Translations under genes and position numbers: made by a program
Assembly (NCBI RefSeq): GCF_000717025.1
Contig: NZ_JNXG01000005.1
Location: 248,001-312,000 of the forward strand
Length of the DNA stretch: 64,000 bases
Source: Streptomyces atroolivaceus
GTDB lineage: Bacteria; Actinomycetota; Actinomycetes; Streptomycetales; Streptomycetaceae
Direction: 5' to 3'
Shown: positions 20,102-28,562 of the stretch, one piece after another
Layout: each line of letters begins with the position of its first letter
Numbering within the stretch: the stretch's first letter is position 1
The notes under the pieces: generated by a model
The model's input: only the letters and a program-made list of their open reading frames with translations
The model's database searches: none
What the model was told of the DNA's origin: nothing

Positions 20102-20941
20102 TCAGCCCTTCACGGCGCCGGCCGCGAAGCCGGAGGTCACATGGCGCTGGAGCAGCAGGAAGATCACCAGGGCGGGCAGGGCGAAGAGCGTCGAGGCGGC
20201 CATGGTGGCGCCCCAGTCGGTGCCGAAGGTGTTCTGGAAGGAGGACAGCCACACCGGCAGGGTGCGGTTGTCCTGCTGTTTGATGATCAGGAAGTTGGCG
20301 TAGGCGAACTCGTTCCAGGCGGTGATGAAGCCGAAGAGCGAGGTCGCCATCAGGCCGGGGGCGAGCAGCGGCAGGGCGACCTTCACGAAGGCGCCGGTCC
20401 GGGTGCAGCCGTCGACCTGGGCGGCTTCCTCGAGCTCGGGCGGGATCGTCGCGAGGAACCCCCTCAGCACCACGATCGTGAAGGGCAGTGTGATCATGAA
20501 GTAGACGAGGGTCAGGGTCGGCAGCCGGTCCAGCATGTCCGTGTCGCGCGAGATGATGTACACCGGGATGATCGGCGATTCCCAGGGCGCCATCTGGGCG
20601 ACGAACACCAGCAGCATGAACTGCCGCCTGCCCCTCCATCGCAGGCGTGCCACGGCGAACGACGCTCCGAGTGCCACGACGAGGGAGAGCAGCACCGCCC
20701 CCAGCGTGACCAGGATGCTGTTGCGCCAGAACAGTTCGAAGCCGTCCGCCTGCACCGCCCGGCGGAAGTGGTCCAGCGTCCAGGTGTACGGGACGAGCCG
20801 GGGCTCGGCCGACTGGATGTCCCGGGACGGCTTGAAGGCGGTGGAGACCATCCAGTACACCGGGAACAGGCAGACCACGACGGTCACGACGGCGGCGGCG
20901 TTCAGCGGGATCCGCCGGACACGGCGGCTCGGCAGGGTCAT
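20102..20941 (-). CDS. Sugar ABC transporter permease, MalG-like
   Basis: The 279-residue inner-membrane permease has six predicted helices. Its EAA loop EELEEAAQVDGCTRTGAFVKVALPLL (in two pieces, about residues 185-210) docks the ATPase. The ATG overlaps the upstream permease stop by 4 bases. No ATPase gene is present. In Streptomyces the shared ATPase MsiK, encoded elsewhere, serves such importers (established for das and related systems; applied here by inference). Confidence 0.9.
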   Translation of the reverse strand: MTLPSRRVRRIPLNAAAVVTVVVCLFPVYWMVSTAFKPSRDIQSAEPRLVPYTWTLDHFRRAVQADGFELFWRNSILVTLGAVLLSLVVALGASFAVARLRWRGRRQFMLLVFVAQMAPWESPIIPVYIISRDTDMLDRLPTLTLVYFMITLPFTIVVLRGFLATIPPELEEAAQVDGCTRTGAFVKVALPLLAPGLMATSLFGFITAWNEFAYANFLIIKQQDNRTLPVWLSSFQNTFGTDWGATMAASTLFALPALVIFLLLQRHVTSGFAAGAVKG

Positions 20942-21906
20942 CGTAGGTCGTCCTCCTGGCGGAACATCTGGCGGAAGTAGAGGACCAGCACCCCGGACAT
21001 CAGGACCACGGTGATCATCGACGCGGCGGAGCCCAGGTCGTAGCGCTGGCTGGAGAGCGCCGTCTGGACCGCGTACACGGGCAGGATGGTGGTGGCGTCG
21101 CCGGGGCCGCCGCGGGTCATCACCCAGATCTGGACGAAGGCCTTGAAGGTCCAGATCACCTCCAGTGAGAGGACCAGCATGAAGATCGGCCGCAGCATCG
21201 GGAAGGTGAGGGAGCGGAAGATGCGGGAGGCGGACGCGCCGTCCAGGCGGGCCGACTCGTACAGCTCGGCGGGGACCGTGGTCAGGGCGGAGTAGAGGGT
21301 GACCGCCGCGAAGGGCACGGACTGCCAGACGATCAGCAGGACCAGGATGGTGAAGGACGCCGTACCGTTCGCGAACCACGGATAGCGGTCGAAGGACCCG
21401 AAGCCGAGTGCGGTCAGCGACTGGTTGACGATCCCGAACTCGGAGTGGAACAGCCACTGGAAGACGGTCGTCGCCGCGACCACGGGCATGGCCCAGGCGA
21501 GCACCAGTGCGCAGAGCACGACCGTACGGCCGACCCGCCGAAGCCGCTCCGTCATCAGCGCGACCAGCGTCGAGACCACCATGATCAGCACGACGTTGAC
21601 GGCCATGAAGACGAAGGTGCGGCCGGTCACCTCCCAGAAGCGCGGGTCGGACAGCAGCGTCCGGTAGTTGCGCAGTCCCACGAACTCGGCGTCCCCGCTG
21701 ATCAGCTGGCGGAGCCGGAAGTCCTGCAGGGAGATCACCACGGCCCGCACCAGCGGGTACACCAGCAGATAGAGCATGCCGCCGATCGCGGGTGCGATCA
21801 GGGCGTACGGCCAGAGATCGTGCGGGGAGCGCCCGGGCCGCCGCCCCGGTGGTGTCGTCGGGGGACGGTGGACGCGTGGCGCGGGCCGTTCACGGACAGC
21901 CGGCAC
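20938..21906 (-). CDS. Sugar ABC transporter permease, MalF-like
   Basis: The 322-residue permease has a Pro/Arg-rich cytoplasmic N-terminus and then six helices. The EAA motif is ELYESARLDGASASRIFRSL followed by TFPMLRP (about residues 225-250). It lies between the binding-protein and MalG-like genes and is coupled to the latter by ATGA. It forms the translocation pore with that partner. Confidence 0.9.
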   Translation of the reverse strand: MPAVRERPAPRVHRPPTTPPGRRPGRSPHDLWPYALIAPAIGGMLYLLVYPLVRAVVISLQDFRLRQLISGDAEFVGLRNYRTLLSDPRFWEVTGRTFVFMAVNVVLIMVVSTLVALMTERLRRVGRTVVLCALVLAWAMPVVAATTVFQWLFHSEFGIVNQSLTALGFGSFDRYPWFANGTASFTILVLLIVWQSVPFAAVTLYSALTTVPAELYESARLDGASASRIFRSLTFPMLRPIFMLVLSLEVIWTFKAFVQIWVMTRGGPGDATTILPVYAVQTALSSQRYDLGSAASMITVVLMSGVLVLYFRQMFRQEDDLR

Positions 21907-21946
21907 GGCGGGCCTCCTCTCGGTGGCGGGAAACGGAGGGACCGGG

Positions 21947-23212
21947 TCAGGAGCCGGCGTTCATGGCCCGGGTGATGTCCGCGGAGGCCTTGGCCGCCTC
22001 CTCGGCGGCGTCACCGCCCGTGAGGACGGCGGTCATGTAGTCCTTGACCGGGTTCTCGGCCTCCACCGCCGCCCAGCCCGGGGTGTTCGGCGTCGCATGC
22101 CCGTTCGCCGCGCCGACCGCCATCGCCGAGGCGCCGGGATCGTCCGCCACGGCTGAGGCGAGCGTGGTCCGGTTGGGCACGTAGCTCATGGCCACCGCGA
22201 GCTTCTTCTGCCATGCGTCCCCCGTCAGCTCCTTGATGAAGGTCACCGCCGCGTCCGGGTGGCCTGCGGCGGCGGGCACGACCAGGTCGGAGCCGCCGGT
22301 GAACACCGCACCCGGGGTGCCCGCCGTCTTCCCGGGGATCGGGAAGAAGCCGAGCTTCCCCTCGAGTTGCGGATTGTTCTCGACGACCACGTTGGCCCCG
22401 CCCGGTGTGGAGATCACCTGGGCCACCTGCCCCTGGGCCATGACCTCGGCCTGCGGCGGATCGTCCTCGTCGGAGTCCTTGGGGCCCTTGCCGAGTGCCT
22501 GGAGCCGGGCGTAGAAGGCCATTCCCCGCAGAGCCTCGGGTGTGTCGAGCGCGCCCTCCCACCGGCCGCCCGACTCGGTGGCGAAGTCGCCGCCCTCGTC
22601 CCAGATGAAGCCCCCCAGCGCGTACCAGAGCTGACCGGGCAGGTAGATGCCCTGTGTGCCGCCCTTGTTCAGCTTCGTCGTGGCGTCGATCCACTGCTCG
22701 CGCGTGGTGATCGCCGCGGCGTCGACCCCGGCCTTCGCGAAGAGGTCCTTGCGGTAGACCACGACCCGGTTGGCCGCGTAGTACGGGATGCCGTACTGCT
22801 TGCCCTCGTACGAACCCGGCTCGGCCAGGCCCTTCAGCCAGTCGTCACCGTTCAGCTCGTCCTTCCTGTCGCTGAGGTCCAGCAGGCCGCCGCTCTCCGC
22901 GAACTGCGCCACCTGCGTGTTGCCCGCCTCGATGACGTCCGGGGCGTCGTTGCTGGCCAGAGCGGCGGTGATCTTCTGGCCGATGCCGTCCCACTCCTGG
23001 ATCTGGATCCGTACGTCGATGTCCGGGTGCGCCGCCTCGAACCCTTCGGTGAACTCCTTCTGGAACGCGGCCGAGACGCTGTCGCGCATCAGCCACACAT
23101 CGACCGTCGTCACGCCTCCGGCCCCGTCGCCGCCGTCTCCACCGGAACTGCAGGCACTGAGGGCGGCGGCCGTCACGAGCGCGGACACACCGGCAAGCAA
23201 GCGGTACTTCAC
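21947..23212 (-). CDS. Sugar-binding lipoprotein of an ABC importer (DasA/NgcE-like)
   Basis: The 421-residue substrate-binding protein starts with a lipoprotein signal peptide (MKYRLLAGVSALVTAAALSA, lipobox LSAC). The mature part has family 1 solute-binding features: VDVWLMRDSVSAAFQKEF, DAPDVIEAGNTQVAQFAESG, then GKQYGIPYYAANRVVVYRKD. It is anchored outside the membrane and hands sugar to the two permeases. GH20 and DasR-like neighbours point to N-acetylglucosamine or chito-oligosaccharides, but the ligand is not proven. Confidence 0.88.
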   Translation of the reverse strand: MKYRLLAGVSALVTAAALSACSSGGDGGDGAGGVTTVDVWLMRDSVSAAFQKEFTEGFEAAHPDIDVRIQIQEWDGIGQKITAALASNDAPDVIEAGNTQVAQFAESGGLLDLSDRKDELNGDDWLKGLAEPGSYEGKQYGIPYYAANRVVVYRKDLFAKAGVDAAAITTREQWIDATTKLNKGGTQGIYLPGQLWYALGGFIWDEGGDFATESGGRWEGALDTPEALRGMAFYARLQALGKGPKDSDEDDPPQAEVMAQGQVAQVISTPGGANVVVENNPQLEGKLGFFPIPGKTAGTPGAVFTGGSDLVVPAAAGHPDAAVTFIKELTGDAWQKKLAVAMSYVPNRTTLASAVADDPGASAMAVGAANGHATPNTPGWAAVEAENPVKDYMTAVLTGGDAAEEAAKASADITRAMNAGS

Positions 23213-23247
23213 GGTTCACCTCAACGGGAAGAGACCTGACCACCTGA

Positions 23248-23264
23248 CCAGTGAAGCCCACTGG
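23248..23264. promoter_or_regulatory. CCAGTG-N5-CACTGG inverted repeat in the das-like divergent region
   Basis: This perfect 6-5-6 palindrome lies 36-52 bases upstream of the binding-protein start. Further CCAGT/ACTGGT half-sites occur at 23404-23430 near the regulator start. DasR-type sites contain ACTGGT and ACCAGT halves, so this may be bound by the divergent GntR protein (inference). Confidence 0.45.
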
Positions 23265-23293
23265 ACAGCTCACCTCTTGATGGTGGATGAAGG

Positions 23294-23305
23294 TGGCATA
23301 GACCA
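23294..23305. promoter_or_regulatory. dre-like element TGGCATAGACCA
   Basis: The 12 bases agree with the core TGGTCTAGACCA of DasR responsive elements at 10 of 12 positions. The element is midway between the divergent regulator and binding-protein genes, close to a TTGACG box on the minus strand. Confidence 0.5.
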
Positions 23306-23460
23306 ATGAGGTCGTCAACCCCCCGTGTATGAAGGGGTTTTGGGGAACTAGATGAGGGCCGACCCCCTGTTCTTGCCGACGAGGGTGGTTAGACTCTGCC
23401 TGACCAGTGGCCATCGGTCGCTCAACTGGTAAAGGGAGCGGAACGCGCGAAGGGGAACGC

Positions 23461-24303
23461 ATGAAAGCCGACGTACCGGGGACGGTGCTCAAACGGGAGC
23501 GGGCGCGCGACGCGGTCCTGGAGCTGATCGAGAGCCGCAGCCCCGGGGACGCCATCCCGTCCGAGCGGGCCCTCTGCACGCTGCTCGGCGTGTCCCGGCC
23601 CACCCTGCGCGCCGCCGTCGACGAGCTGGTGGCCGCAGGGCTGCTCGTCCGGGAGCACGGGCGCGGGATGTTCGTCGCGCCGGCGAAGATCACCCAGGAG
23701 CTGGTCTCGGCCGACCTCGCCCTGAGCGTCCCGCAGGCTGCCGGGGCGTGGTCGAGCAGGCTGCTGGAGTTCACGACCCTCCAGGCGGGCGCCCGCGTGG
23801 GCCGCAAGCTGCGTATGTCACCCGCCGACGAGATCGTGTACGTCGCCCGGCTGCGCCTGGTCGACGGCGCCCCGATGGCCATCGAGCACCTGCACATCAG
23901 GGCGGCGCTCGTGCCCGGGCTGTCGGCCCAGGAGCTGGAGGACGGCGATCTGTACGAGCATCTGAGGCACACCCACGGGGTGCACGTCCGTGAGGCGGTC
24001 CAGGCCATCGAGCCCACCGTGGTCACACGGGCGGAGGCCCAGCTCCTGGAGGTCCCCGAGCTCTCCCCGGCGCTGCTGTTCGAGCGCCTGACCTCGGACA
24101 CCGCCGGGCTGCCCGTGGAGTACGTCCACTCGCTCTACAGGGGCGACCGTTACCGGATCGTCTCCCGGCTCGCGCTCGGCCCGGCCGCCGCCACCGCGGG
24201 GCTGGTCAGGGACGGGCACCACCCGGGAATCCCGCCCGGGGACTTCGCGCACGGCGACCCGATCGCGTCGTCCACCCGGGGGGACATCCAGGCCGGGACG
24301 TGA
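23461..24303 (+). CDS. GntR/HutC-family regulator, DasR-like
   Basis: The 280-residue protein has an N-terminal winged helix (SPGDAIPSERALCTLLGVSR then PTLRAAVDELVAAGLLVREH, residues about 25-65). A UTRA effector domain follows (EIVYVARLRLVDGAPMAIEH, then GLPVEYVHSLYRGDRYRIVS), as in DasR and NagR, which respond to amino-sugar phosphates. The ATG at 23461 has GAAGGGGA upstream. A more upstream in-frame GTG at 23407 is less likely. It is divergent from the importer-GH20-GH16 operon, the same arrangement as dasR-dasABC, and is likely its regulator. Confidence 0.88.
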   Translation: MKADVPGTVLKRERARDAVLELIESRSPGDAIPSERALCTLLGVSRPTLRAAVDELVAAGLLVREHGRGMFVAPAKITQELVSADLALSVPQAAGAWSSRLLEFTTLQAGARVGRKLRMSPADEIVYVARLRLVDGAPMAIEHLHIRAALVPGLSAQELEDGDLYEHLRHTHGVHVREAVQAIEPTVVTRAEAQLLEVPELSPALLFERLTSDTAGLPVEYVHSLYRGDRYRIVSRLALGPAAATAGLVRDGHHPGIPPGDFAHGDPIASSTRGDIQAGT

Positions 24304-24394
24304 GGCGAGGGCCCCGGGGCGGGCGGGGCCGGTGCTCTAGGGTCGGGGCGAGCCGTGCGAGCCGACCGACACGGCGGGACATGAGGGAGGCACC

Positions 24395-24646
24395 GTGCGC
24401 TTGAGGGTGGAATTCACCACCGAGCCCTTCGATCTCGACGAGGCACCCGCTCACGCGGTGGTGGCCCGTGAGGTCATCCAGACCGCGGACCTGGACGCGG
24501 TGGACGTGGGCCCCTTCGGGAACACGGCCGAAGGGGGCGCCGACCAGGTCCTCACCGCGGTGGACGCCCTGCTGCGCCAGGCCCTGGCATCGGGCGCCAC
24601 CCGGGTCTCCCTCCAGGTCAACGTGATCGGGGAGGACACCCTGTGA
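24395..24646 (+). CDS. Thiamine-binding-like (YkoF/MTH1187 fold) small protein
   Basis: The 83-residue protein resembles the DUF77/thiamine-binding family: MRLRVEFTTEPFDLDE, VDVGPFGNTAEGGADQVLTA, then ALASGATRVSLQVNVIGED. In that family a TxxEG loop and a final beta strand bind small ligands in a ferredoxin-like fold. The GTG start follows GGGAGG. It overlaps the next start by GTGA, so the two form a unit. The ligand and role are unknown. Confidence 0.65.
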   Translation: MRLRVEFTTEPFDLDEAPAHAVVAREVIQTADLDAVDVGPFGNTAEGGADQVLTAVDALLRQALASGATRVSLQVNVIGEDTL

Positions 24647-25020
24647 CCGAACCGGCCGACCACCCGCTGGTCACCGCGGTGAAGCCGCTCGTCGACGCCA
24701 TGGGCGCCGAACTGCTCGACCCGGGGCAGGCCACCACCGAGGACGTGGTGCTCGCGTGGGAGGGCGTGGACGTCATGGCGGTGCGGCTCCCGCAGCTCTC
24801 CGAATCGCTCGACCACATCCTGGCCGCGATGGAACGGCGGCACGGGATGCCACTGGCCGAGCTGGACCGTAAGGCCAAGCAGGGCGTCGTACGCACCCTG
24901 GAGGCACGCGGTGCCTTCTCCGTGCGGCACGGAGTGGAGACCGTGGCCGGTGCGCTCGGGGTGAGCCGCTTCACCGTCTACAACTACCTGAACCGGGACA
25001 ACAACACCAAGAGCGAGTAG
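24643..25020 (+). CDS. Small protein with C-terminal helix-turn-helix
   Basis: The 125-residue protein ends in a clear helix-turn-helix of the Fis/PucR-like kind (ARGAFSVRHGVETVAGALGV then SRFTVYNYLNRDN, residues about 85-120). The N-terminal half (LVDAMGAELLDPGQATTEDV) may hold a ligand or partner surface. It is coupled to the thiamine-binding-like gene by GTGA and followed by a terminator, just ahead of the urate operon. A regulatory role in urate use is possible but not shown. Confidence 0.72.
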   Translation: MTEPADHPLVTAVKPLVDAMGAELLDPGQATTEDVVLAWEGVDVMAVRLPQLSESLDHILAAMERRHGMPLAELDRKAKQGVVRTLEARGAFSVRHGVETVAGALGVSRFTVYNYLNRDNNTKSE

Positions 25021-25038
25021 CCGCGCGTAATGCGGTCC

Positions 25039-25072
25039 AATGCCGTCGTCCGGGAACTCGGGCGGCGGCATT
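25039..25072 (+). terminator. Terminator separating the HTH gene from the urate operon
   Basis: AATGCCGTCGTCCG (25039-25052), loop GGAACT and CGGGCGGCGGCATT (25059-25072) give a 14-bp RNA stem with two G-U pairs, 18 bases after the stop. Confidence 0.75.
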
Positions 25073-25086
25073 CTCTGTTCGTGGAA

Positions 25087-25128
25087 TTTCAACAAACTGT
25101 TGACGTGCTGTTGCGAAGGGCGTTAGCT
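25087..25128 (+). promoter_or_regulatory. Urate operon promoter with TCAACA-AAC-TGTTGA palindrome
   Basis: The palindrome TCAACAAACTGTTGA (25089-25103) runs into the -35 box TTGACG (25100-25105). A 17-bp spacer leads to TTAGCT (25123-25128). A protein bound here would block RNA polymerase. The sequence TTTCAACAAACTGTTGACG is identical at the catalase promoter. Confidence 0.72.
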
Positions 25129-25174
25129 ATCCGCAGCCCGACAACGCACAGCGAAAAAAGCCACGGAGGCTCCC

Positions 25175-25681
25175 GTGACTACGAGCTCCACACCGGGCCT
25201 CGCCCGGTTCAACGACCTGACGGCCGCAGAGGCCACAGCCGCACTGCACGAGGTCTGCGCCAGCGCGGCGTGGGGAGGCCACATCCTCGCCCACCGTCCG
25301 TACGCCGGCACGGACGCCCTGTTCTCCACCAGTGACGCCGCCACGGCCGAGCTCTCCGCGGAGGACCTGGCCGAGGCGATGGCGGGCCACCCGCCGATCG
25401 GACGCCCCAAGCCGGGGGACCCGGCCTCCGCCCGCGAACAGCGGGGGATGGCCGGAGCGTCCGAGGAGCTCAAGGCGGAGATGCTCGAACTCAACCTGGC
25501 CTACCAGGAACGGTTCGGACACGTCTTCCTGATCTGCGCCACCGGAGCCACCGGTGAGCAGATGCGCGACGCGGTGAAGGACCGGATCGGCAACTCGCCG
25601 GAGCGGGAACGCGAGATCGTCCGCACCGAGCTGGGCAAGATCAACCGCATCCGGCTGACCCGCCTCGTAGAGGACTCCTGA
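25175..25681 (+). CDS. uraD: 2-oxo-4-hydroxy-4-carboxy-5-ureidoimidazoline (OHCU) decarboxylase
   Basis: The 168-residue UraD-family protein performs the last step from urate to S-allantoin. Family marks are LARFNDLTAAEATAALHEVC, the catalytic-His motif AMAGHPPIGRPKPGD (about residue 70) and LNLAYQERFGHVFLICATGA, with the Glu and Phe-Gly-His run typical of the family. The GTG start follows CGGAGG. It is first gene of uraD-hiuH-uox. Confidence 0.95.
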   Translation: MTTSSTPGLARFNDLTAAEATAALHEVCASAAWGGHILAHRPYAGTDALFSTSDAATAELSAEDLAEAMAGHPPIGRPKPGDPASAREQRGMAGASEELKAEMLELNLAYQERFGHVFLICATGATGEQMRDAVKDRIGNSPEREREIVRTELGKINRIRLTRLVEDS

Positions 25682-25729
25682 GGACCAGGACCTCGTACAG
25701 CACTCTCGAACCCAAGGAGCGTGACGGTC

Positions 25730-26122
25730 TTGAGCACCGACACCACCGCATCGGTGTCCACCCACATCCTGGACACCAGCATCGGCCGTCCCGCCGAAGC
25801 CGTCACCGTCTCCCTGGCCGCCCGTAGCGGCGGCGACGCGCAGTACGTGACGCTCGGCGGATCCGCGACCGACGCGGACGGGCGCTGCAAAGACCTGCCG
25901 GCCCTGCCGGAAGGAACCACCCACGTACGGCTCGTCTTCGACACCGAGTCGTACTTCACCGCGAAGAAGCAAGCCGAGGCGCAGCAGGACGCCCCCCGCG
26001 TAAGGGACAGCGGCGCGTTCTTCCCGGAGGTGGCGATCGCATTCGCCGTCACCCCGGGCGAGCACTATCACGTACCGCTGCTGCTCAACCCGTTCGGCTA
26101 CTCCGTTTACCGAGGGAGCTAG
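25730..26122 (+). CDS. 5-hydroxyisourate hydrolase (transthyretin-like)
   Basis: The 130-residue protein hydrolyses 5-hydroxyisourate made by uricase. It has the N-terminal signature STHILDTSIGRPAEAVTVSL and the C-terminal YRGS tail (NPFGYSVYRGS) that define the family against true transthyretins. I chose TTG at 25730, giving MSTDTTASVS, because AAGGAG (25714-25719) is only one base from the GTG at 25721. It starts 48 bases after uraD and ends 6 bases before uricase. Confidence 0.93.
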   Translation: MSTDTTASVSTHILDTSIGRPAEAVTVSLAARSGGDAQYVTLGGSATDADGRCKDLPALPEGTTHVRLVFDTESYFTAKKQAEAQQDAPRVRDSGAFFPEVAIAFAVTPGEHYHVPLLLNPFGYSVYRGS

Positions 26123-26128
26123 CAGACA

Positions 26129-27052
26129 ATGCCCACGATTCTCGGCCAGAACCAGTACGGCAAAGCAGAGAACCGCGTCGTCAAGATCACGCGGGACGGC
26201 GACACCCACCACATCAAGGACCTCAACGTCTCGGTCGCCCTCTCCGGCGACATGGACGACGTCCACTACTCCGGCTCCAACGCCAACGTCCTGCCGACGG
26301 ACACCACCAAGAACACGGTGTTCGCCTTCGCCAAGGAACACGGCATAGAGTCCGCCGAACAGTTCGGCATCCACCTCGCCCGGCACTTCGTCAGCTCTCA
26401 GGAGCCGATCCAGGTGGCCCGGATCAGGATCGAGGAATACGCCTGGGAGCGCATCGCGACCTCCGACGGCAACTCGAGGTTCATCGGCGCGGACGACGTG
26501 AAGCACTCCTTCGTCCGCAAGGGCCAGGAGACGCGCACCACCCAGATCACCTTCGACGGTGAGAAGTGGGAGGTCATCTCCGGCCTCAAGGACCTCAGCG
26601 TCATGAACTCCACCAACTCGGAGTTCTGGGGCTACGTCAAGGACAAGTACACGACGCTGAAGGAGGCGTACGACCGCATCCTCGCGACCGACGTCTCCGC
26701 CAAGTGGCGGTACAACTGGACCAGCGACGAAGAGCGCATGCCGAACTGGGAGAAGTCCTACGAGCAGACGCGCAAGCACATGCTCCAGGCCTTCGCGGAG
26801 ACGTACTCCCTCTCGCTCCAGCAGACCCTGTACCAGATGGGTTCGCGCATCATCAACAGCCGCAGCGAGATCGACGAGATCCGCTTCTCGCTGCCGAACA
26901 ACCACCACTTCCTCGTGGACCTCGAGCCTTTCGGCCTCAAGAACGACAACGAGGTGTACTTCGCGGCCGACCGTCCTTACGGCCTCATCGAGGCGACGGT
27001 GCTCCGGGACGGCGTCGAGCCGAAGATCCCGGTCGACATGACCAACCTCTGA
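26129..27052 (+). CDS. Urate oxidase (uricase)
   Basis: This 307-residue cofactor-free uricase oxidises urate with O2 to 5-hydroxyisourate and H2O2. It consists of two T-fold domains. Family parts include YGKAENRVVKITRDGDTHHI, VLPTDTTKNTVFAFAKEHGI (with the catalytic Lys/Thr region), EEYAWERIATSDGNSRFIG and NNHHFLVDLEPFGLKNDNEV near the C-terminus. The ATG follows GAGGGAG. Together with uraD and the HIU hydrolase it gives a complete urate-to-allantoin set. Confidence 0.96.
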   Translation: MPTILGQNQYGKAENRVVKITRDGDTHHIKDLNVSVALSGDMDDVHYSGSNANVLPTDTTKNTVFAFAKEHGIESAEQFGIHLARHFVSSQEPIQVARIRIEEYAWERIATSDGNSRFIGADDVKHSFVRKGQETRTTQITFDGEKWEVISGLKDLSVMNSTNSEFWGYVKDKYTTLKEAYDRILATDVSAKWRYNWTSDEERMPNWEKSYEQTRKHMLQAFAETYSLSLQQTLYQMGSRIINSRSEIDEIRFSLPNNHHFLVDLEPFGLKNDNEVYFAADRPYGLIEATVLRDGVEPKIPVDMTNL

Positions 27053-27063
27053 CGCGGTGCTGA

Positions 27064-27097
27064 ACCGGTCCCCGCCCCCAGCGGGGCGGGGGCCGGT
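27064..27097 (+). terminator. Hairpin between uricase and permease genes
   Basis: ACCGGTCCCCGCCCC, loop CAGC and GGGGCGGGGGCCGGT pair over 15 bp with one G-U. It ends about 5 bases before the permease Shine-Dalgarno GGAGGG. It may be a partial terminator or an intercistronic stabiliser lowering permease expression. Confidence 0.6.
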
Positions 27098-27116
27098 CAT
27101 CCCGGAGGGAAATACC

Positions 27117-28517
27117 ATGGCACAGCCTGCAACGGGGCCGGCGAAAGGCCCGTGTACCACGTCACCGACCGCTGCCGGCACGGCAGTTCACCCGGTGGAC
27201 GAAAAGCTCCCGCCCTCGCGGCTCGTCCCCGCCGCGCTCCAGCACATCGCCGCCATGTACGCGGGCGTCGTCACCCCTCCGCTCATCATCGGGCAGGCCG
27301 TCGGACTCGACGCGGCCGGAATGACCCGGCTCATCGCGGCGAGTCTCCTGATCGCGGGACTCGCCACCCTCCTCCAGACCCTCGGCGCCGGCCGCTTCGC
27401 CGGGAACCGGCTGCCGTTCGTCAACGCGGCCTCCTCCGCCGGGATCGCGCCGATGCTCGCCATCGCCGAGACCAGCGCCCCGGGCCGCCAACTCCCCGCG
27501 ATCTACGGCGCGGTGCTCGTCGCCGGCGTGTTCTGCCTGGCCGTCGGCCCGTTCTTCGGCCGTCTGCTGCGCTTCTTCCCGCCGCTCGTCACCGGGGTCG
27601 TGATCACCCTCATCGGCGTCACGCTGATGCCGGTACCGGTCGGCTGGGCCCAGGGAGGTGACGCCACCGCCGACGACTTCGGTGCCATGAAGTATCTGGC
27701 GCTGGCCGCCTTCACCCTCGTCGTCATCCTGCTGATCCAGCGCTTCGGGCGCGGCTTCGTCAAGCAAGTGGCCCTGCTCGCGGGCATGTTCGTCGGCACG
27801 GTGGCCGCGATCCCGTTCGGCCTCGCCGACTTCTCCGCACTGGGTTCCGCACCTGTCGCAGCCCTGCCCACGCCCTTCGCCTTCGGGCCGCCCGAGTTCC
27901 AGCCCGCCGCGATCCTCTCCCTGTGCATCGTGATGCTGGTACTGATGACGGAGTCGTCCGCCGGAATGCTCGCACTCGGCGAGATCTGCGACCGGCGCAC
28001 CGACGGCCCGACCATCACCCGCGGTCTGCGCACCGACGGCATCGCCACCCTCCTCGGCCCCGTCTTCGGAGGCTTCCCGACCAGCGCGTTCGCTCAGAAC
28101 GTCGGCGTCGTCTCGCTGACGCGGGTACGCAGCCGGTACGTGGTGGCCGCGGCGGGCGGCGCCCTGCTGATCCTGGGCGCGTTCCCCGTCCTCGGGGCGG
28201 TCGTCTCCCTGGTCCCGATGCCCGTGCTCGGCGGCGCCGGCATCGTCCTGTTCGGCTCGATCGCGGTGAGCGGCATCCGGACCCTGTCCGAGGCGGGGCT
28301 CGACGACAGCTCCAACATCATCCTCGTGGCGGTGGCACTCGGCGCGGGCATCATCCCCCTCGCGGCACCCGCCTTCTACGCCGGATTCCCGTCCTGGGCG
28401 CAGACGGTGCTCGGCTCCGGGATCAGTGCGGGAGCGCTCGTCGCGGTCCTGCTCAACCTGTTCTTCCATCATCTCGGCACCCACAGCCGTAACGCTGTGG
28501 CACTCAAATCCTCCTAG
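27117..28517 (+). CDS. NCS2-family purine (urate/xanthine) permease
   Basis: This is a 466-residue integral membrane protein of the nucleobase:cation symporter-2 family. Family marks are QHIAAMYAGVVTPPLIIGQA (TM1), the TM3 region NRLPFVNAASSAGIAPMLAI, LMTESSAGMLALGE (TM8, Glu) and the signature FAQNVGVVSLTRVRSRYVVA. It should take up urate or xanthine with H+ or Na+. The ATG at 27117 has GGAGGG upstream. The earlier in-frame start would lie inside the hairpin. It sits directly downstream of uricase. Confidence 0.93.
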   Translation: MAQPATGPAKGPCTTSPTAAGTAVHPVDEKLPPSRLVPAALQHIAAMYAGVVTPPLIIGQAVGLDAAGMTRLIAASLLIAGLATLLQTLGAGRFAGNRLPFVNAASSAGIAPMLAIAETSAPGRQLPAIYGAVLVAGVFCLAVGPFFGRLLRFFPPLVTGVVITLIGVTLMPVPVGWAQGGDATADDFGAMKYLALAAFTLVVILLIQRFGRGFVKQVALLAGMFVGTVAAIPFGLADFSALGSAPVAALPTPFAFGPPEFQPAAILSLCIVMLVLMTESSAGMLALGEICDRRTDGPTITRGLRTDGIATLLGPVFGGFPTSAFAQNVGVVSLTRVRSRYVVAAAGGALLILGAFPVLGAVVSLVPMPVLGGAGIVLFGSIAVSGIRTLSEAGLDDSSNIILVAVALGAGIIPLAAPAFYAGFPSWAQTVLGSGISAGALVAVLLNLFFHHLGTHSRNAVALKSS

Positions 28518-28562
28518 GGTCCTGCCGTGCCCACATCGCCAGACGCAGAAGAGGGAAGCACC

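Noticed and set aside
23248..23430. Canonical DasR site in the das-like divergent region
   Set aside because: No full ACTGGTCTAGACCAGT is present. I kept only the partial matches as low-confidence sites.
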